Assembly: GCF_001458735.1 (NCBI RefSeq)
Contig: NZ_CZQA01000008.1
Location: 62,001 to 126,000 of the forward strand
Length of the DNA: 64,000 nt
Direction: 5' to 3'
Origin: Candidatus Nitrospira nitrosa
GTDB taxonomy: Bacteria > Nitrospirota > Nitrospiria > Nitrospirales > Nitrospiraceae
Translations under genes and position numbers: made by a program
Shown: positions 27,228 to 36,014 of the stretch, piece after piece
Layout: each line of letters starts with the position of its first letter
How positions within the stretch are numbered: position 1 is the stretch's first letter
The notes under the pieces: generated by a model
The model's database searches: none
Seen by the model: the letters and a program-made list of their open reading frames with translations, nothing else
What the model was told of the DNA's origin: nothing

Positions 27228-28177
27228 CGCATTGTTGCCGTAAATATCCGACAGTCCAGAGTAGACTCTGGACATGGACACAAGAACTCGGATCATTCTT
27301 GCAGCGGAACTGGCGACTCAAGGGCTCTCCGTTTCCGCGATCGCGGGCCAACTTGAGCGCCATCGAGAAACCATAGGACTCTGGCTGAAGGCGGTTCGAA
27401 TCGAAGGACTCTCTGTCTTTCTGGATCGCTATGCTGCGGCCAAGACGGGGCCACGTCCGGCACGACAGGTCCCGGGAGCGGTCAAACGCCTTGTCTGGGC
27501 GATTCGCGCCCGTGAATACGACTGCTGTGGGCAGAAGATTCAGTACTTTCTGGCTCATGAACAGCATATCCATCTCTCTGTTCCCAAGATCTATGAAATC
27601 TTGGCTGAACGATACGTCTTACGGCCTCGGGGCCGGACCAATCAGCCACGCGGCGTTGTGCCGATTGCCACGGCTCCCCGCGCGGTCATTCAGATGGATA
27701 CCGTGGTTTTTGGCGAGGTCTTCGCCTTTACCGGGGTGGACATCTATACGAAGGAAGCGGATGTCGTTCTGCGGACCGGACTAACAAGCGAGGATGGGGC
27801 CATGTTTTTGCGCACAGCCATGACTCGCCGCTTTACCGGGCCTGTGCAGATCATCCAGACCGATGGGGGCTCAGAGTTCAAAGGCGTGTTTGCCCAACAG
27901 GTGCTCCAGTATTGTACACGACATCGCATCGCCCGTCCCTATAAGAAGAACGAGCAGGCGTATATTGAGAGCTTCAATCGAACCCTGCGCAAGGAATGCT
28001 TGGGGTGGATCTCCTATCGAGTAGAAGAACTGCCCACACTCCAGGGCGAGGTGCGTGCATTTCTGGACCGGTATCACTATCATCGGCCGCATCTTGGATT
28101 CACCCCGATGCGACCGCCGTTATCGCCAAGCCGTGAAGGACCTGACGGACTGTCGGATATTTACGGAGAATAGTGCG
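27228..28177 (+). mobile_element. IS481-family-like insertion sequence
   Basis: The element holds one transposase gene. Its inner inverted repeats are a perfect 20-bp match: CCGTAAATATCCGACAGTCC at 27238-27257 and its complement at 28147-28166. Outside these the ends agree as CGCA with one gap. ACAGG flanks both sides (27223-27227 and 28178-28182), which I take as the target duplication; the exact ends are inferred. At about 950 bp it is short for the family but complete. Confidence 0.7.
27274..28173 (+). CDS. IS481-type DDE transposase
   Basis: The 299-residue product has an N-terminal helix-turn-helix (LSVSAIAGQLERHRETIGLWL, about 18-38) and an rve-type integrase core. DDE residues are visible: D in VIQMDTVVFGE, D in IIQTDGGSEFKG, and E in YIESFNRTLRKE. 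The C-terminal HRPHLGFTPMRPP is typical of IS481/IS3-like enzymes. The frame is intact, so it may be active. Its stop lies next to the right inverted repeat. Confidence 0.92.
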   Translation: MDTRTRIILAAELATQGLSVSAIAGQLERHRETIGLWLKAVRIEGLSVFLDRYAAAKTGPRPARQVPGAVKRLVWAIRAREYDCCGQKIQYFLAHEQHIHLSVPKIYEILAERYVLRPRGRTNQPRGVVPIATAPRAVIQMDTVVFGEVFAFTGVDIYTKEADVVLRTGLTSEDGAMFLRTAMTRRFTGPVQIIQTDGGSEFKGVFAQQVLQYCTRHRIARPYKKNEQAYIESFNRTLRKECLGWISYRVEELPTLQGEVRAFLDRYHYHRPHLGFTPMRPPLSPSREGPDGLSDIYGE

Positions 28178-28291
28178 ACAGGCCACTCAACAAGGCCGCA
28201 GGCAATGTGCGAACCGGAGGCGTACCCTCTGGGGTACGTTGAGGATTCGCAACAAGCCGAGAACGCAGTCGATGGCCCGTTTCAGCATCCG
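28178..28291. repeat. MITE-like element, copy C (left end missing)
   Basis: Read from 28291 leftwards it begins CTAGTCGGATGCTGAAA and shares GCGTTCTCG, a GTAC-type hairpin (GTACCCTCTGGGGTAC) and GCGGCCTTG with copy A. The left end of copy A has no match here: the element stops where the IS begins. So the IS either inserted into it or removed its end. It lies just after the stop of the TonB receptor gene. Confidence 0.6.
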
Positions 28292-28292
28292 A

Positions 28293-30728
28293 CTAGAAGA
28301 ACCATTGTCCGCGGAAAAAGAAAGATCGCGGCATACCGGCATGGGATACCCCAAGACCGATACTGCCTTCGCCCTGGTTGATGAAATACTTTTGGTCCAA
28401 CGCATTGACGATATCAAACCCGATCAAGAACTTCTGTCCGTGCCAGGGCAATGGAATGACATGGCTAATCGAAAAGTTGTAGATCGTATAAGTGGGGCTA
28501 TGGCTCGAGTTAGTCTTTGCACCTTCTTCTGCAGCCCGCAATCCCGATGCAAAGAGAACCTGCCCAGTGAAGGTTGTCCGATCGAATAACTGGTAACTCA
28601 GGATCCCCGATGCCGTCAGCGTCTGCTGATGATCGCAATGGACGCCGCTGCGAGAATTGATGTCCGCAATTTCTTCGAAATGCACCAGGTTATGCCCGGA
28701 CTGCAAGCCATAGCCCTTACACTGTCCCCACGCGATGTTGCCGCGACCCGTCAGATTCTCCATGAGCCAGACCTTGAGCGCGGCATCGGCTCCCCTGGTC
28801 CATCCCCGCTCAAAAGCAATATAGTTCAGCAAGGGAGTCGTACCTAACTGGTGTGCGTCCGAAAGATAATTGGCGAGTTTATAATACCCCGTGAGCTGGA
28901 GAGTCGCCCAATCCGTGAGGGCATGCACGCTGCCGATTTGGAAATAATGGGCACGCTCGGCGCGCGGCTGATTATCGGTGGCATCTTCCGGAGCCGCCTT
29001 AGTTCCTTCTGTATTCAAACTGGTAAAAGCCACCCGCTCGAGATTCGGAGGGGTAAACATTCGCCCATAGAACGCATGGAAGGCATGGGCGGGGTTGTAC
29101 CGATACGTCACTCCGATCCGTGGGCTGATCTGTCCTTCGCTCCGCTGATATTGGACCACATCACCACGGATCCCCATGTTAACGGTCCAGTGCTCATTCG
29201 GGCTCCATTGATCTTGAATCCAGAACTCTTGCCGCCACCCGATGAGCCGGTTGTCGCCACCGGCGTTGATCACCGGCCCGGTCGGGCCCGACTCTGGATT
29301 GTTCGGATTCAGTAGATTAAAGGTAGACAGTCTCGTCTTGTTGATCGCTTGGGTCCGATCGACTTGAAACCCAGCTTTGATCAAGTGTTCCTTGCTGTGA
29401 ACATACGTGTAGTCCAAACGCACGCCACCGGAATAGCCCGTGCGGTCTTGACTCCCGGCCGAGAAAGGCTCCCCTACTTCTTCTTCCGGCACATAAGCGA
29501 GGACATTCAACGGATCTGTTCGAAAGGTGGCTCTGGTACGACGAAAATACCCGGCCAAGCTGAAAAAGTTTCTGGTGTTGATATCGCGCCGCCACACCAG
29601 ATGGCCGTACTGGTTGTTCTCCTTTTGATTCTCATCAATCATTTCCGACGGCACTGGGGTAAATCCTCCGGGCAGCAGACCGAGAATAGTCGGGCTCGCC
29701 TCCAGTCCGGGGGTCGTCGGGATCTGATATTTCGCGATAGAGTTCAAGAACAAGAACGTAAAATTGTTGTTATTATCCAACTGATAGTCGCCACGGAACA
29801 TCGTCTGGTTCCGCTCACTCTGGCCGTGAAAGATCGAATGACCAACTGTGGGCGGCTCGATGCCTCGATTCGTCGCCGTATGGGTGTTCAAGAAATAGTA
29901 GCGGAACTTCTCACCGATCGTGCCTCCATACTCAAATGAGGGGTTAATCGTTTTATTCGAGCCGCCGAACATCTGAACCGATCCGAATCCAGGCTTCGTG
30001 CCGCTCTTCGTCGTAATATCGATGAGAGCAGCCGTCTTGTTTCCCACATTGGCTTCCATCCCGCCCAGCACGATATCGGCCCGCTCCCAAGCCCGTGGTG
30101 TGATGACATCGGAAAAGGTCGAGGAGACCGTATCAGGAATGGGAACTCCGTCGATCCTGAGTTGCAGATTCGCATGGTCCTGCCTGATATGGACCTGTTT
30201 GAGCGACCCATAGGCCGCACCCGGGATGCTCAGTAACACGTCGTGCAGGTCATTGTTGTTCCCCCGCGGAAGGATATCGATTTCCTTTCGGCTGAGTGAA
30301 TAGGTTTCGCTGGACGCCTTGGTTTGAATAGGCGGTAAGGGTGACACCACCTCCAGCGAGACTTCCTTGGTCTGTGAGAGGGTCAGGGTGACCGGTTTCA
30401 GGGATTCTTCTCCCACCGTCAGCACCACATATTCGCTCCGATACGTTTCTTGCACGGCACTGACGGAATAGGTACCGCCTTCAGGCAAGGTCACTTTGAA
30501 CTCGCCGGCGTCATTCGACACTCCGGACGAGATGATGTCTCCTTCTTGATTCTTGATTTCGATGACCGCTTGCGGCACTCGCCGAAGGTCCTGATTTTGG
30601 ACAACCCCATTGATCGTCTTGATCGGCTCTTGATCCTCAGCATAACTGATCGAAAACGTTCCACAAATGGCTGCGATGACTGTCAATTGAACCGTCACAT
30701 TCAACGCATGTCTCACAAACGAATACAT
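28293..30728 (-). CDS. TonB-dependent outer-membrane receptor
   Basis: GAGGAGGGACAG precedes the ATG. The 811-residue product has a signal peptide (to about residue 30), a carboxypeptidase-regulatory-like domain at about 38-125 (INGVVQNQDLRRVPQAVIEI), a plug at about 150-260 (DILPRGNNNDLHDVLLSIPG, LQLRIDGVPIPD), a large barrel, and a C-terminal aromatic end (GQWFF). Such receptors import a large or scarce ligand with TonB energy. The ligand is unknown; histidine-rich partner proteins on both sides hint at a metal or metal complex. An IS has come between it and the TonB-like gene. Confidence 0.92.
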   Translation of the reverse strand: MYSFVRHALNVTVQLTVIAAICGTFSISYAEDQEPIKTINGVVQNQDLRRVPQAVIEIKNQEGDIISSGVSNDAGEFKVTLPEGGTYSVSAVQETYRSEYVVLTVGEESLKPVTLTLSQTKEVSLEVVSPLPPIQTKASSETYSLSRKEIDILPRGNNNDLHDVLLSIPGAAYGSLKQVHIRQDHANLQLRIDGVPIPDTVSSTFSDVITPRAWERADIVLGGMEANVGNKTAALIDITTKSGTKPGFGSVQMFGGSNKTINPSFEYGGTIGEKFRYYFLNTHTATNRGIEPPTVGHSIFHGQSERNQTMFRGDYQLDNNNNFTFLFLNSIAKYQIPTTPGLEASPTILGLLPGGFTPVPSEMIDENQKENNQYGHLVWRRDINTRNFFSLAGYFRRTRATFRTDPLNVLAYVPEEEVGEPFSAGSQDRTGYSGGVRLDYTYVHSKEHLIKAGFQVDRTQAINKTRLSTFNLLNPNNPESGPTGPVINAGGDNRLIGWRQEFWIQDQWSPNEHWTVNMGIRGDVVQYQRSEGQISPRIGVTYRYNPAHAFHAFYGRMFTPPNLERVAFTSLNTEGTKAAPEDATDNQPRAERAHYFQIGSVHALTDWATLQLTGYYKLANYLSDAHQLGTTPLLNYIAFERGWTRGADAALKVWLMENLTGRGNIAWGQCKGYGLQSGHNLVHFEEIADINSRSGVHCDHQQTLTASGILSYQLFDRTTFTGQVLFASGLRAAEEGAKTNSSHSPTYTIYNFSISHVIPLPWHGQKFLIGFDIVNALDQKYFINQGEGSIGLGVSHAGMPRSFFFRGQWFF

Positions 30729-30840
30729 CCTGTCCCTCCTCGCTCACAAACCTACTCGTGAGAAACAGAAGTGGCAGAAAGGCGTACGCAGACCGCATAG
30801 CCCATCACCCCATCCTGTCTATTAGAATATGATCGCTCAG

Positions 30841-31170
30841 CTATACTTGCGGAGGAGCGCGGGAAGGACCGACGAACGAGAGCGTAGACGAGAGAACAAT
30901 GGATTCAGAAGGAAGTTCCTGTTGTCGAACCACGTCACAGATAGCCAATCGAGGAACATCCAGATCAACCGACCCGGCAATGTGGTGCTGAACCCACTGA
31001 CAGATGTCGGTGTCCGAATGTTCATGGCCATCCGTATCGGCAGCAGCCAATTCATGGTGGACGTCCTGGGCCACGGCAAACGGAGCCAGACCTAGGATGA
31101 TACAGACCATCCCTAAGGCCACTCCGAATCGGAGTAACAATGAGAGGTCGCTGAGTCGTCTCACACACAT
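30841..31170 (-). CDS. Small His-rich exported protein (DUF2946-like)
   Basis: The 109-residue product has a signal peptide or anchor (about 12-34, ending AVAQD) and a His/Asp-rich stretch with one cysteine (HEHSDTDICQWVQHH). The shape recalls DUF2946 proteins, often found before TonB receptors of metal-uptake loci; this match is by eye only. It lies 112 bp upstream of the receptor on the same strand and may bind a metal in the periplasm. Confidence 0.6.
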   Translation of the reverse strand: MCVRRLSDLSLLLRFGVALGMVCIILGLAPFAVAQDVHHELAAADTDGHEHSDTDICQWVQHHIAGSVDLDVPRLAICDVVRQQELPSESIVLSSTLSFVGPSRAPPQV

Positions 31171-31346
31171 GGCGGTACAATAAGCATCCAGTGCTCAGAA
31201 TTGCAAGAACCCCTGAATTTAGGGTCGTCAGATGGCCCGATCCGGCCCACCCAGGAATCGATATGGACTTTTGCGGCGTAATTCGTTAGAGTGCTACCCC
31301 CTCAAGACCAAGGCGATTTAGACCGCTCGCAAGGACATGAGCATGT

Positions 31347-32408
31347 ATGAATAGACCCATCGACAATCAACACATTATCGAGATCAAGGCACTGCCCTCT
31401 CCACGCGCCATCAAGACCAAACTCCCGATTACGGATCAGGCAGCGGCACTCGTCGTGGAAACCAGAGAGGCTATTCGCCGCATTCTTCATGGAGCGGACC
31501 GTGACCGACTCCTGGTCATCGTGGGCCCCTGCTCGATTCACGACCCTAATGCCGCGTATGAATATGCCGCCAAGCTGAAACCTGTCGCTGATACCCTGCG
31601 TGACCGCCTCCTGATCGTGATGCGAACTTATTTTGAAAAACCCAGAACGACGATCGGCTGGAAGGGTCTCATCAACGACCCTCATCTCGACGGAACCTGC
31701 GATATCGCAACGGGAGTGGAGTTGGCCAGAGCTATTCTCCTCAAGATCAATCAATTGGGCCTTCCTTGCGGGACAGAGCTGCTGGATCCTATCAGCCCGC
31801 AGTACGTTGCCGACCTCATCAGCTGGGCGGCCATCGGAGCCCGCACGACCGAAAGCCAAACCCATCGAGAAATGGCCAGCGGGGTATCGATGCCGGTTGG
31901 TTTTAAGAACGGCACTGAAGGCAGTCTCCATGTCGCCGTCAATGCCATGACATCCGCCCGCACATCACACAATTTTGTCGGTATCAACGCCGATGGCCAG
32001 ACCGCGATCATCAGAACCATGGGTAACCCCGACCGCCATATCGTGCTCCGTGGCGGAGGCGGAAAAACCAACTACGAAGCAGAACAGGTCGCCAAGGCCG
32101 AAGCCGCCGTCGCCGGAGAAGGCATTGCCCGTCCCATCATGATCGATTGTTCGCATGACAACTCGAAGAAAGATCATACTCGCCAAGGATTCGTTGCCCA
32201 AGAGGTGCTGCGACAGTTCCGCGAAGGCCGCCAGACCATTATGGGGCTCATGCTCGAAAGCAACCTGAACCCCGGCAAACAGGCCTGGAAAGAAGGTGTG
32301 GCCCTCCAGCATGGTGTCTCCATTACCGATGCCTGTCTGGGCTGGAGTGAAACCGAACAACTGCTGCATGAACTGGCCGCTGCGATCACTCCCAAGCCGG
32401 TCTCCTGA
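31347..32408 (+). CDS. aroG: 3-deoxy-7-phosphoheptulonate synthase (class I, AroG type)
   Basis: The enzyme joins PEP and erythrose 4-phosphate, the first step of aromatic amino acid synthesis. The 353-residue length equals the E. coli AroF/G/H type. Motifs include VGPCSIHDP (61-69 region), RTYFEKPRTTIGWKG, ARTTESQTHREMASG and GFKNGTEG. The N-terminal extension may give feedback control by an aromatic amino acid; which one cannot be told. AAGGA lies 11 bases before the ATG. A TatD gene follows 69 bp later. Confidence 0.95.
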   Translation: MNRPIDNQHIIEIKALPSPRAIKTKLPITDQAAALVVETREAIRRILHGADRDRLLVIVGPCSIHDPNAAYEYAAKLKPVADTLRDRLLIVMRTYFEKPRTTIGWKGLINDPHLDGTCDIATGVELARAILLKINQLGLPCGTELLDPISPQYVADLISWAAIGARTTESQTHREMASGVSMPVGFKNGTEGSLHVAVNAMTSARTSHNFVGINADGQTAIIRTMGNPDRHIVLRGGGGKTNYEAEQVAKAEAAVAGEGIARPIMIDCSHDNSKKDHTRQGFVAQEVLRQFREGRQTIMGLMLESNLNPGKQAWKEGVALQHGVSITDACLGWSETEQLLHELAAAITPKPVS

Positions 32409-32477
32409 GTGCTTTCCTCTCTCATCCCCTCACACAAATATATCGGTCACCCAACTCCCTCGTGGTAGGATCTATAA

Positions 32478-33245
32478 ATGCTGATTGACACTCACACGCA
32501 TCTGGATGATGCCCGCTACAACGACGATCGGGAGGCCATGATCGCCCGTGCACGGAAAGTGGGTGTAGAAGCTTTCCTCACCATTGGGTGCGATCTGGCA
32601 ACCAGCCATGCGGCCGTGCGACTCGCAGACCAGTATCCGTTTGTTTATGCCTCAATCGGGGTCCATCCGCACGAAGTCAAGCACATCGGCGACGGTTGGT
32701 ATGACGAGTTCCGTCAGCTCGCCCCCAATAAAAATGTTGTGGCGTACGGAGAGATCGGGTTGGACTATCACTACAACCACTCCTCGCCGAAAGAACAGCG
32801 CGAGCGGTTTCGTGAGCAAATTCAGCTCGCCCGGGAACTCAGGCTCCCCGTTATCATCCACACGAGAGAAGCTCAGGAGGATACGGTCGCGATTTTAAGA
32901 GAAGAGAAGGCGTCAGAAATCGGCGGGGTCTTTCACTGCTTCTCCGGTGATGCCTGGCTGGCCAAGGATGCGTTGGATCTTGGATTCTACCTGTCCTTTT
33001 CTGGCATCCTCACGTTCCCAAACGCCACCATGCTGCGCGACATCGCCAAAAACACGCCGCTGGACCGCGTGTTGATCGAAACAGACTGTCCATACCTCAC
33101 CCCTGTTCCCTACCGGGGGAAACGCAACGAACCGGCGTACGTCTCACAAGTCGCTCAACAGTTAGCCTCCATCCACGGATTGCCACTAGATGACGTGGCC
33201 GACCAGACGAGCAAGAACGCAAAACGACTGTTCAAAATCGCTTGA
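32478..33245 (+). CDS. tatD: TatD-family metal-dependent hydrolase
   Basis: The 255-residue TIM-barrel protein has the N-terminal metal motif DTHTHLDD (4-11), E in YGEIGLDYHY, H in VIIHTREA, GVFHCFSGD, and ETDCPYLTPVPYRGK. Family members are 3'-5' DNases/RNases or D-aminoacyl-tRNA deacylase-like enzymes. The stop overlaps the end of the convergent YacP-like gene by 14 bp. Confidence 0.95.
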   Translation: MLIDTHTHLDDARYNDDREAMIARARKVGVEAFLTIGCDLATSHAAVRLADQYPFVYASIGVHPHEVKHIGDGWYDEFRQLAPNKNVVAYGEIGLDYHYNHSSPKEQRERFREQIQLARELRLPVIIHTREAQEDTVAILREEKASEIGGVFHCFSGDAWLAKDALDLGFYLSFSGILTFPNATMLRDIAKNTPLDRVLIETDCPYLTPVPYRGKRNEPAYVSQVAQQLASIHGLPLDDVADQTSKNAKRLFKIA

Positions 33246-33753
33246 GATGCCGGTCTCGCTGTCGTTGAGACTTCGGAAGCTTTCTCGGGTTCCCTTTTTT
33301 CTCAGGCCCGCGACGGGTCGCGAAGTCTTCTCCTGTATCCAGTTCTTTGTAGGGCACCCTCCCGCTTGGTGCCGATGATGTCCATAGCTTGGAGGCAAAC
33401 TCCTGAGCGTTCATAACAAAGGCTCCATGGGCCCGAGCCGCATTCACGATTTCACGGTCTGAGCTGACCACTGCACAGTCGGGACCATACTCCCGCGCAA
33501 GTCGTTGGATGACCTGATCAGCCCGCTCTCCCCGCTTGGAATAAATGACCTGTACTCCAGCCCGATGTTCTCGTTGTTCGGTGAGTTGGCCCTGCTGCCA
33601 CCCATCAAACACGACAGTGAGATGATGATTTTTGCGATGTCGGTAACTCGCTAAATCACGCAGCAATTGCTCACGAGCGGCTTCAAGGTGCCCGGAAAGT
33701 GCTCTCCCTCCTGACAGGAGGTTATACCCATCAATGATCAGGTATGTCGGCAT
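33232..33753 (-). CDS. NYN-domain RNase, YacP/Rae1-like
   Basis: The 173-residue product has the PIN-like NYN fold: LIIDGYNLL (5-13), TVVFDG, VIQRLAREYG and CAVVSSDREIVNAA. YacP (Rae1) of Bacillus cuts mRNA on the ribosome; a role in RNA turnover is likely here but the C-terminal 45 residues are basic and different. It converges with tatD with overlapping 3' ends. Confidence 0.88.
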   Translation of the reverse strand: MPTYLIIDGYNLLSGGRALSGHLEAAREQLLRDLASYRHRKNHHLTVVFDGWQQGQLTEQREHRAGVQVIYSKRGERADQVIQRLAREYGPDCAVVSSDREIVNAARAHGAFVMNAQEFASKLWTSSAPSGRVPYKELDTGEDFATRRGPEKKGNPRKLPKSQRQRDRHLKRF

Positions 33754-33890
33754 ACTTCACGCTACCACAGCCTTCGACCGAGCGTCACCGGGGATCTCAT
33801 CGATCCAACTCGCGTAGTTCTTGACAAGGGGACAGACATCTGAGAATAGTTTCCCATTATCTACTACTGAAAAGGGGCCATACAGGTTCC

Positions 33891-35168
33891 ATGCAAGAAC
33901 GAGAGCCCCGGCTGTTTTCACTCAAGCCTCTCACGCTCATCGCGGCTGGTGTCCTCTTCTCTCTCTCCGCTGGGCTGGTTCCCCAAGCCGTGGCGTGGTC
34001 ATCCGACAAACCACGGACACTATCGATACAGGGGTCGAAACAGAGTCATGTCAGGGGGACCACCGCTTCCCTCGCTCCGGTGACTATCCGTAATGTCCGC
34101 GCGACGACCAGTCCTGAGAAGATTAGGCTCGTTCTAGATCTTGATCGTCATGCCACAGTTATCGAACAGCGGGCAGTAAATGCCAGCCAGGTGGTCATTG
34201 CCCTTCCTGATGCCTGGCTCAGCCAAGCCGCACAGAGCAGGACACTGGACGGAACGATCCCCTCGCCCTTCATGGTGACTCAAATCACACCTCACGCGGT
34301 GGCCGTTTCCCTGCCAAGGACCTCGTTCCAATCATATAAGCACTTCCTTTTAACCGATCCTCCACGCTTGGTCATTGATGTCACCCTTCCCGCAGAGCAA
34401 GGCCTGAGCTCCACAGGTACGCCTCAAGAGGCTCCGAAACGTGTGGCCCCAACAGCTCCGCAGCCTTTTGCCCCACGAACAAAGGGTTACACCACCATTG
34501 TGATCGATCCAGGCCATGGAGGGAAAGATCCGGGTGCACGGGGAGTCAGAAAAACCGAGGAGAAAGACATTACGCTCAAAGTAGGGCTGCAACTCCGAAA
34601 ACTCCTGAGCAAACACCCCGGAGTGCGAGTATTGATGACCCGCGACCATGATGTCTTTGTTGAGTTGGAGGAGCGGGCGAGGTTTGCCAACAGCAACGAA
34701 GCCGATCTCTTCGTCTCCATCCATGTCAACTCCCACCCCTCACGGACAGTCAAAGGGATCGAAATCTATCACTTTGGAGAGGCTAAGGACCAACGGGCGC
34801 TCGAGGTAGCGGCTCGAGAAAACGGGACCCCTATCAGCAACACCGGCGTTGGGTGGGAATACCTGGTGGCAGATCTCTTAACGACGAAGAAGATTGAGGA
34901 ATCGCTGGAGCTCGCATGGAATGCCAAAGCCGCCATGGTGGCTCAGATGAACGGCCACTATGAAATCGACGATCATGGCGTCAAGACTGCCCCTTTCTAT
35001 GTCTTGAGATTCACGAGCATGCCCAGTATTCTGGCAGAAATTGCCTATATTTCGAATCCCTTGGAAGAAGAGCTGCTTCATAAACCGGTGTTCGTCCAGG
35101 ATGTTGCCCAATCACTCTACCAGGGTATTGTCGCCTTCCTCTCAGCAGGCAAGTCTGAGATACGCTAA
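33891..35168 (+). CDS. amiC: N-acetylmuramoyl-L-alanine amidase (AMIN + Amidase_3)
   Basis: The 425-residue product has an N-terminal signal (about 12-40), an AMIN domain at about 65-165 that binds peptidoglycan or targets the septum, and an Amidase_3 catalytic domain at about 200-418. Zinc-binding residues are visible: VIDPGHGGKDPGA (His), EKDITLKVG (Glu), and VSIHVNSHP (His). It cuts the amide bond between MurNAc and the stem peptide during cell division. A truA gene follows 42 bp downstream. Confidence 0.93.
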   Translation: MQEREPRLFSLKPLTLIAAGVLFSLSAGLVPQAVAWSSDKPRTLSIQGSKQSHVRGTTASLAPVTIRNVRATTSPEKIRLVLDLDRHATVIEQRAVNASQVVIALPDAWLSQAAQSRTLDGTIPSPFMVTQITPHAVAVSLPRTSFQSYKHFLLTDPPRLVIDVTLPAEQGLSSTGTPQEAPKRVAPTAPQPFAPRTKGYTTIVIDPGHGGKDPGARGVRKTEEKDITLKVGLQLRKLLSKHPGVRVLMTRDHDVFVELEERARFANSNEADLFVSIHVNSHPSRTVKGIEIYHFGEAKDQRALEVAARENGTPISNTGVGWEYLVADLLTTKKIEESLELAWNAKAAMVAQMNGHYEIDDHGVKTAPFYVLRFTSMPSILAEIAYISNPLEEELLHKPVFVQDVAQSLYQGIVAFLSAGKSEIR

Positions 35169-35210
35169 GTCCATCCCGGTCAACCGTTTGCTTCATCGCT
35201 TAGTCCGAAC

Positions 35211-35948
35211 ATGCCCACCATAAAGCTCACCCTCGAATATGACGGCACAGCCTATGCCGGCTGGCAACGTCAGCCCGACCAGCCGACTATTCAGGCGGCC
35301 GTTGAAACTGCCATTTTCGGCGTCACGCAGATCACCGTACCGGTCATTGGTGCCGGACGGACGGATTCCGGAGTGCATGCCCTGGGCCAGGTTGTCAGCT
35401 TCCGCATCAATCGTGAGATGACTCCACGCGCATGGACGAGAGCCTTGAATGCGCACCTTCCTGAGGATATCGTGGTCAGATCGGTTGAGCTCATGCCGGA
35501 CTCATTCCATGCAAGACATTCGGCCAAGGGCAAACTGTATGAATACCACATCCTCAATCGGCCAGGCCGTCCAGCAATTGAGCGAGCCTATTGGTGGCAC
35601 GTCCACCAGCCCCTTGACGACGCGGCCATGAGTACCGCCGGAATCACCTTAGTTGGGACCCATGACTTTTCTTCGTTCCAGACACAGCCGACGGACAACG
35701 ATGATCCTATCTGTCATCTTCAGCAATTCATGGTTTTTCTGGAAGGCGACCGACTACGGATTGCAGTGTATGCAGATCGTTTTTTAAAACAGATGATCCG
35801 CTCCATCGTCGGAACACTCGTGGAGGTCGGAATGAACAAACGCGCCCCGGGAAGCCTCACTGACATCATCAATGCACGAAACCGCTCGGCTGCCGGGAAA
35901 ACAGCGCCGCCACAGGGACTGTTTTTAATGCGAGTTGATTATGACTGA
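35211..35948 (+). CDS. truA: tRNA pseudouridine(38-40) synthase
   Basis: TruA makes pseudouridine at positions 38-40 of the anticodon stem-loop. The 245-residue product has LEYDGTAYAGWQRQ (7-20), the catalytic Asp in GAGRTDSGVHA, and FLKQMIRSIVGTLVEVG near the C-terminus. The length is normal. It may share a transcript with the amidase gene upstream and converges with the phosphonate genes. Confidence 0.97.
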   Translation: MPTIKLTLEYDGTAYAGWQRQPDQPTIQAAVETAIFGVTQITVPVIGAGRTDSGVHALGQVVSFRINREMTPRAWTRALNAHLPEDIVVRSVELMPDSFHARHSAKGKLYEYHILNRPGRPAIERAYWWHVHQPLDDAAMSTAGITLVGTHDFSSFQTQPTDNDDPICHLQQFMVFLEGDRLRIAVYADRFLKQMIRSIVGTLVEVGMNKRAPGSLTDIINARNRSAAGKTAPPQGLFLMRVDYD

Positions 35949-36014
35949 ACCGAACACGGTCAAGAAGTAACAGTGCGAGTGAGGAGTCCCCGATGACACA
36001 CCCTGATAGAGGAT

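Noticed and set aside
30729-31346. Cobalamin riboswitch upstream of the TonB receptor operon
   Set aside because: I looked for the conserved B12-box bases on the minus strand and found none.
33232-33245. Overlap of tatD and the YacP-like gene as a sign of a frameshift
   Set aside because: Both proteins have normal lengths and intact C-termini; a convergent 14-bp overlap is ordinary.
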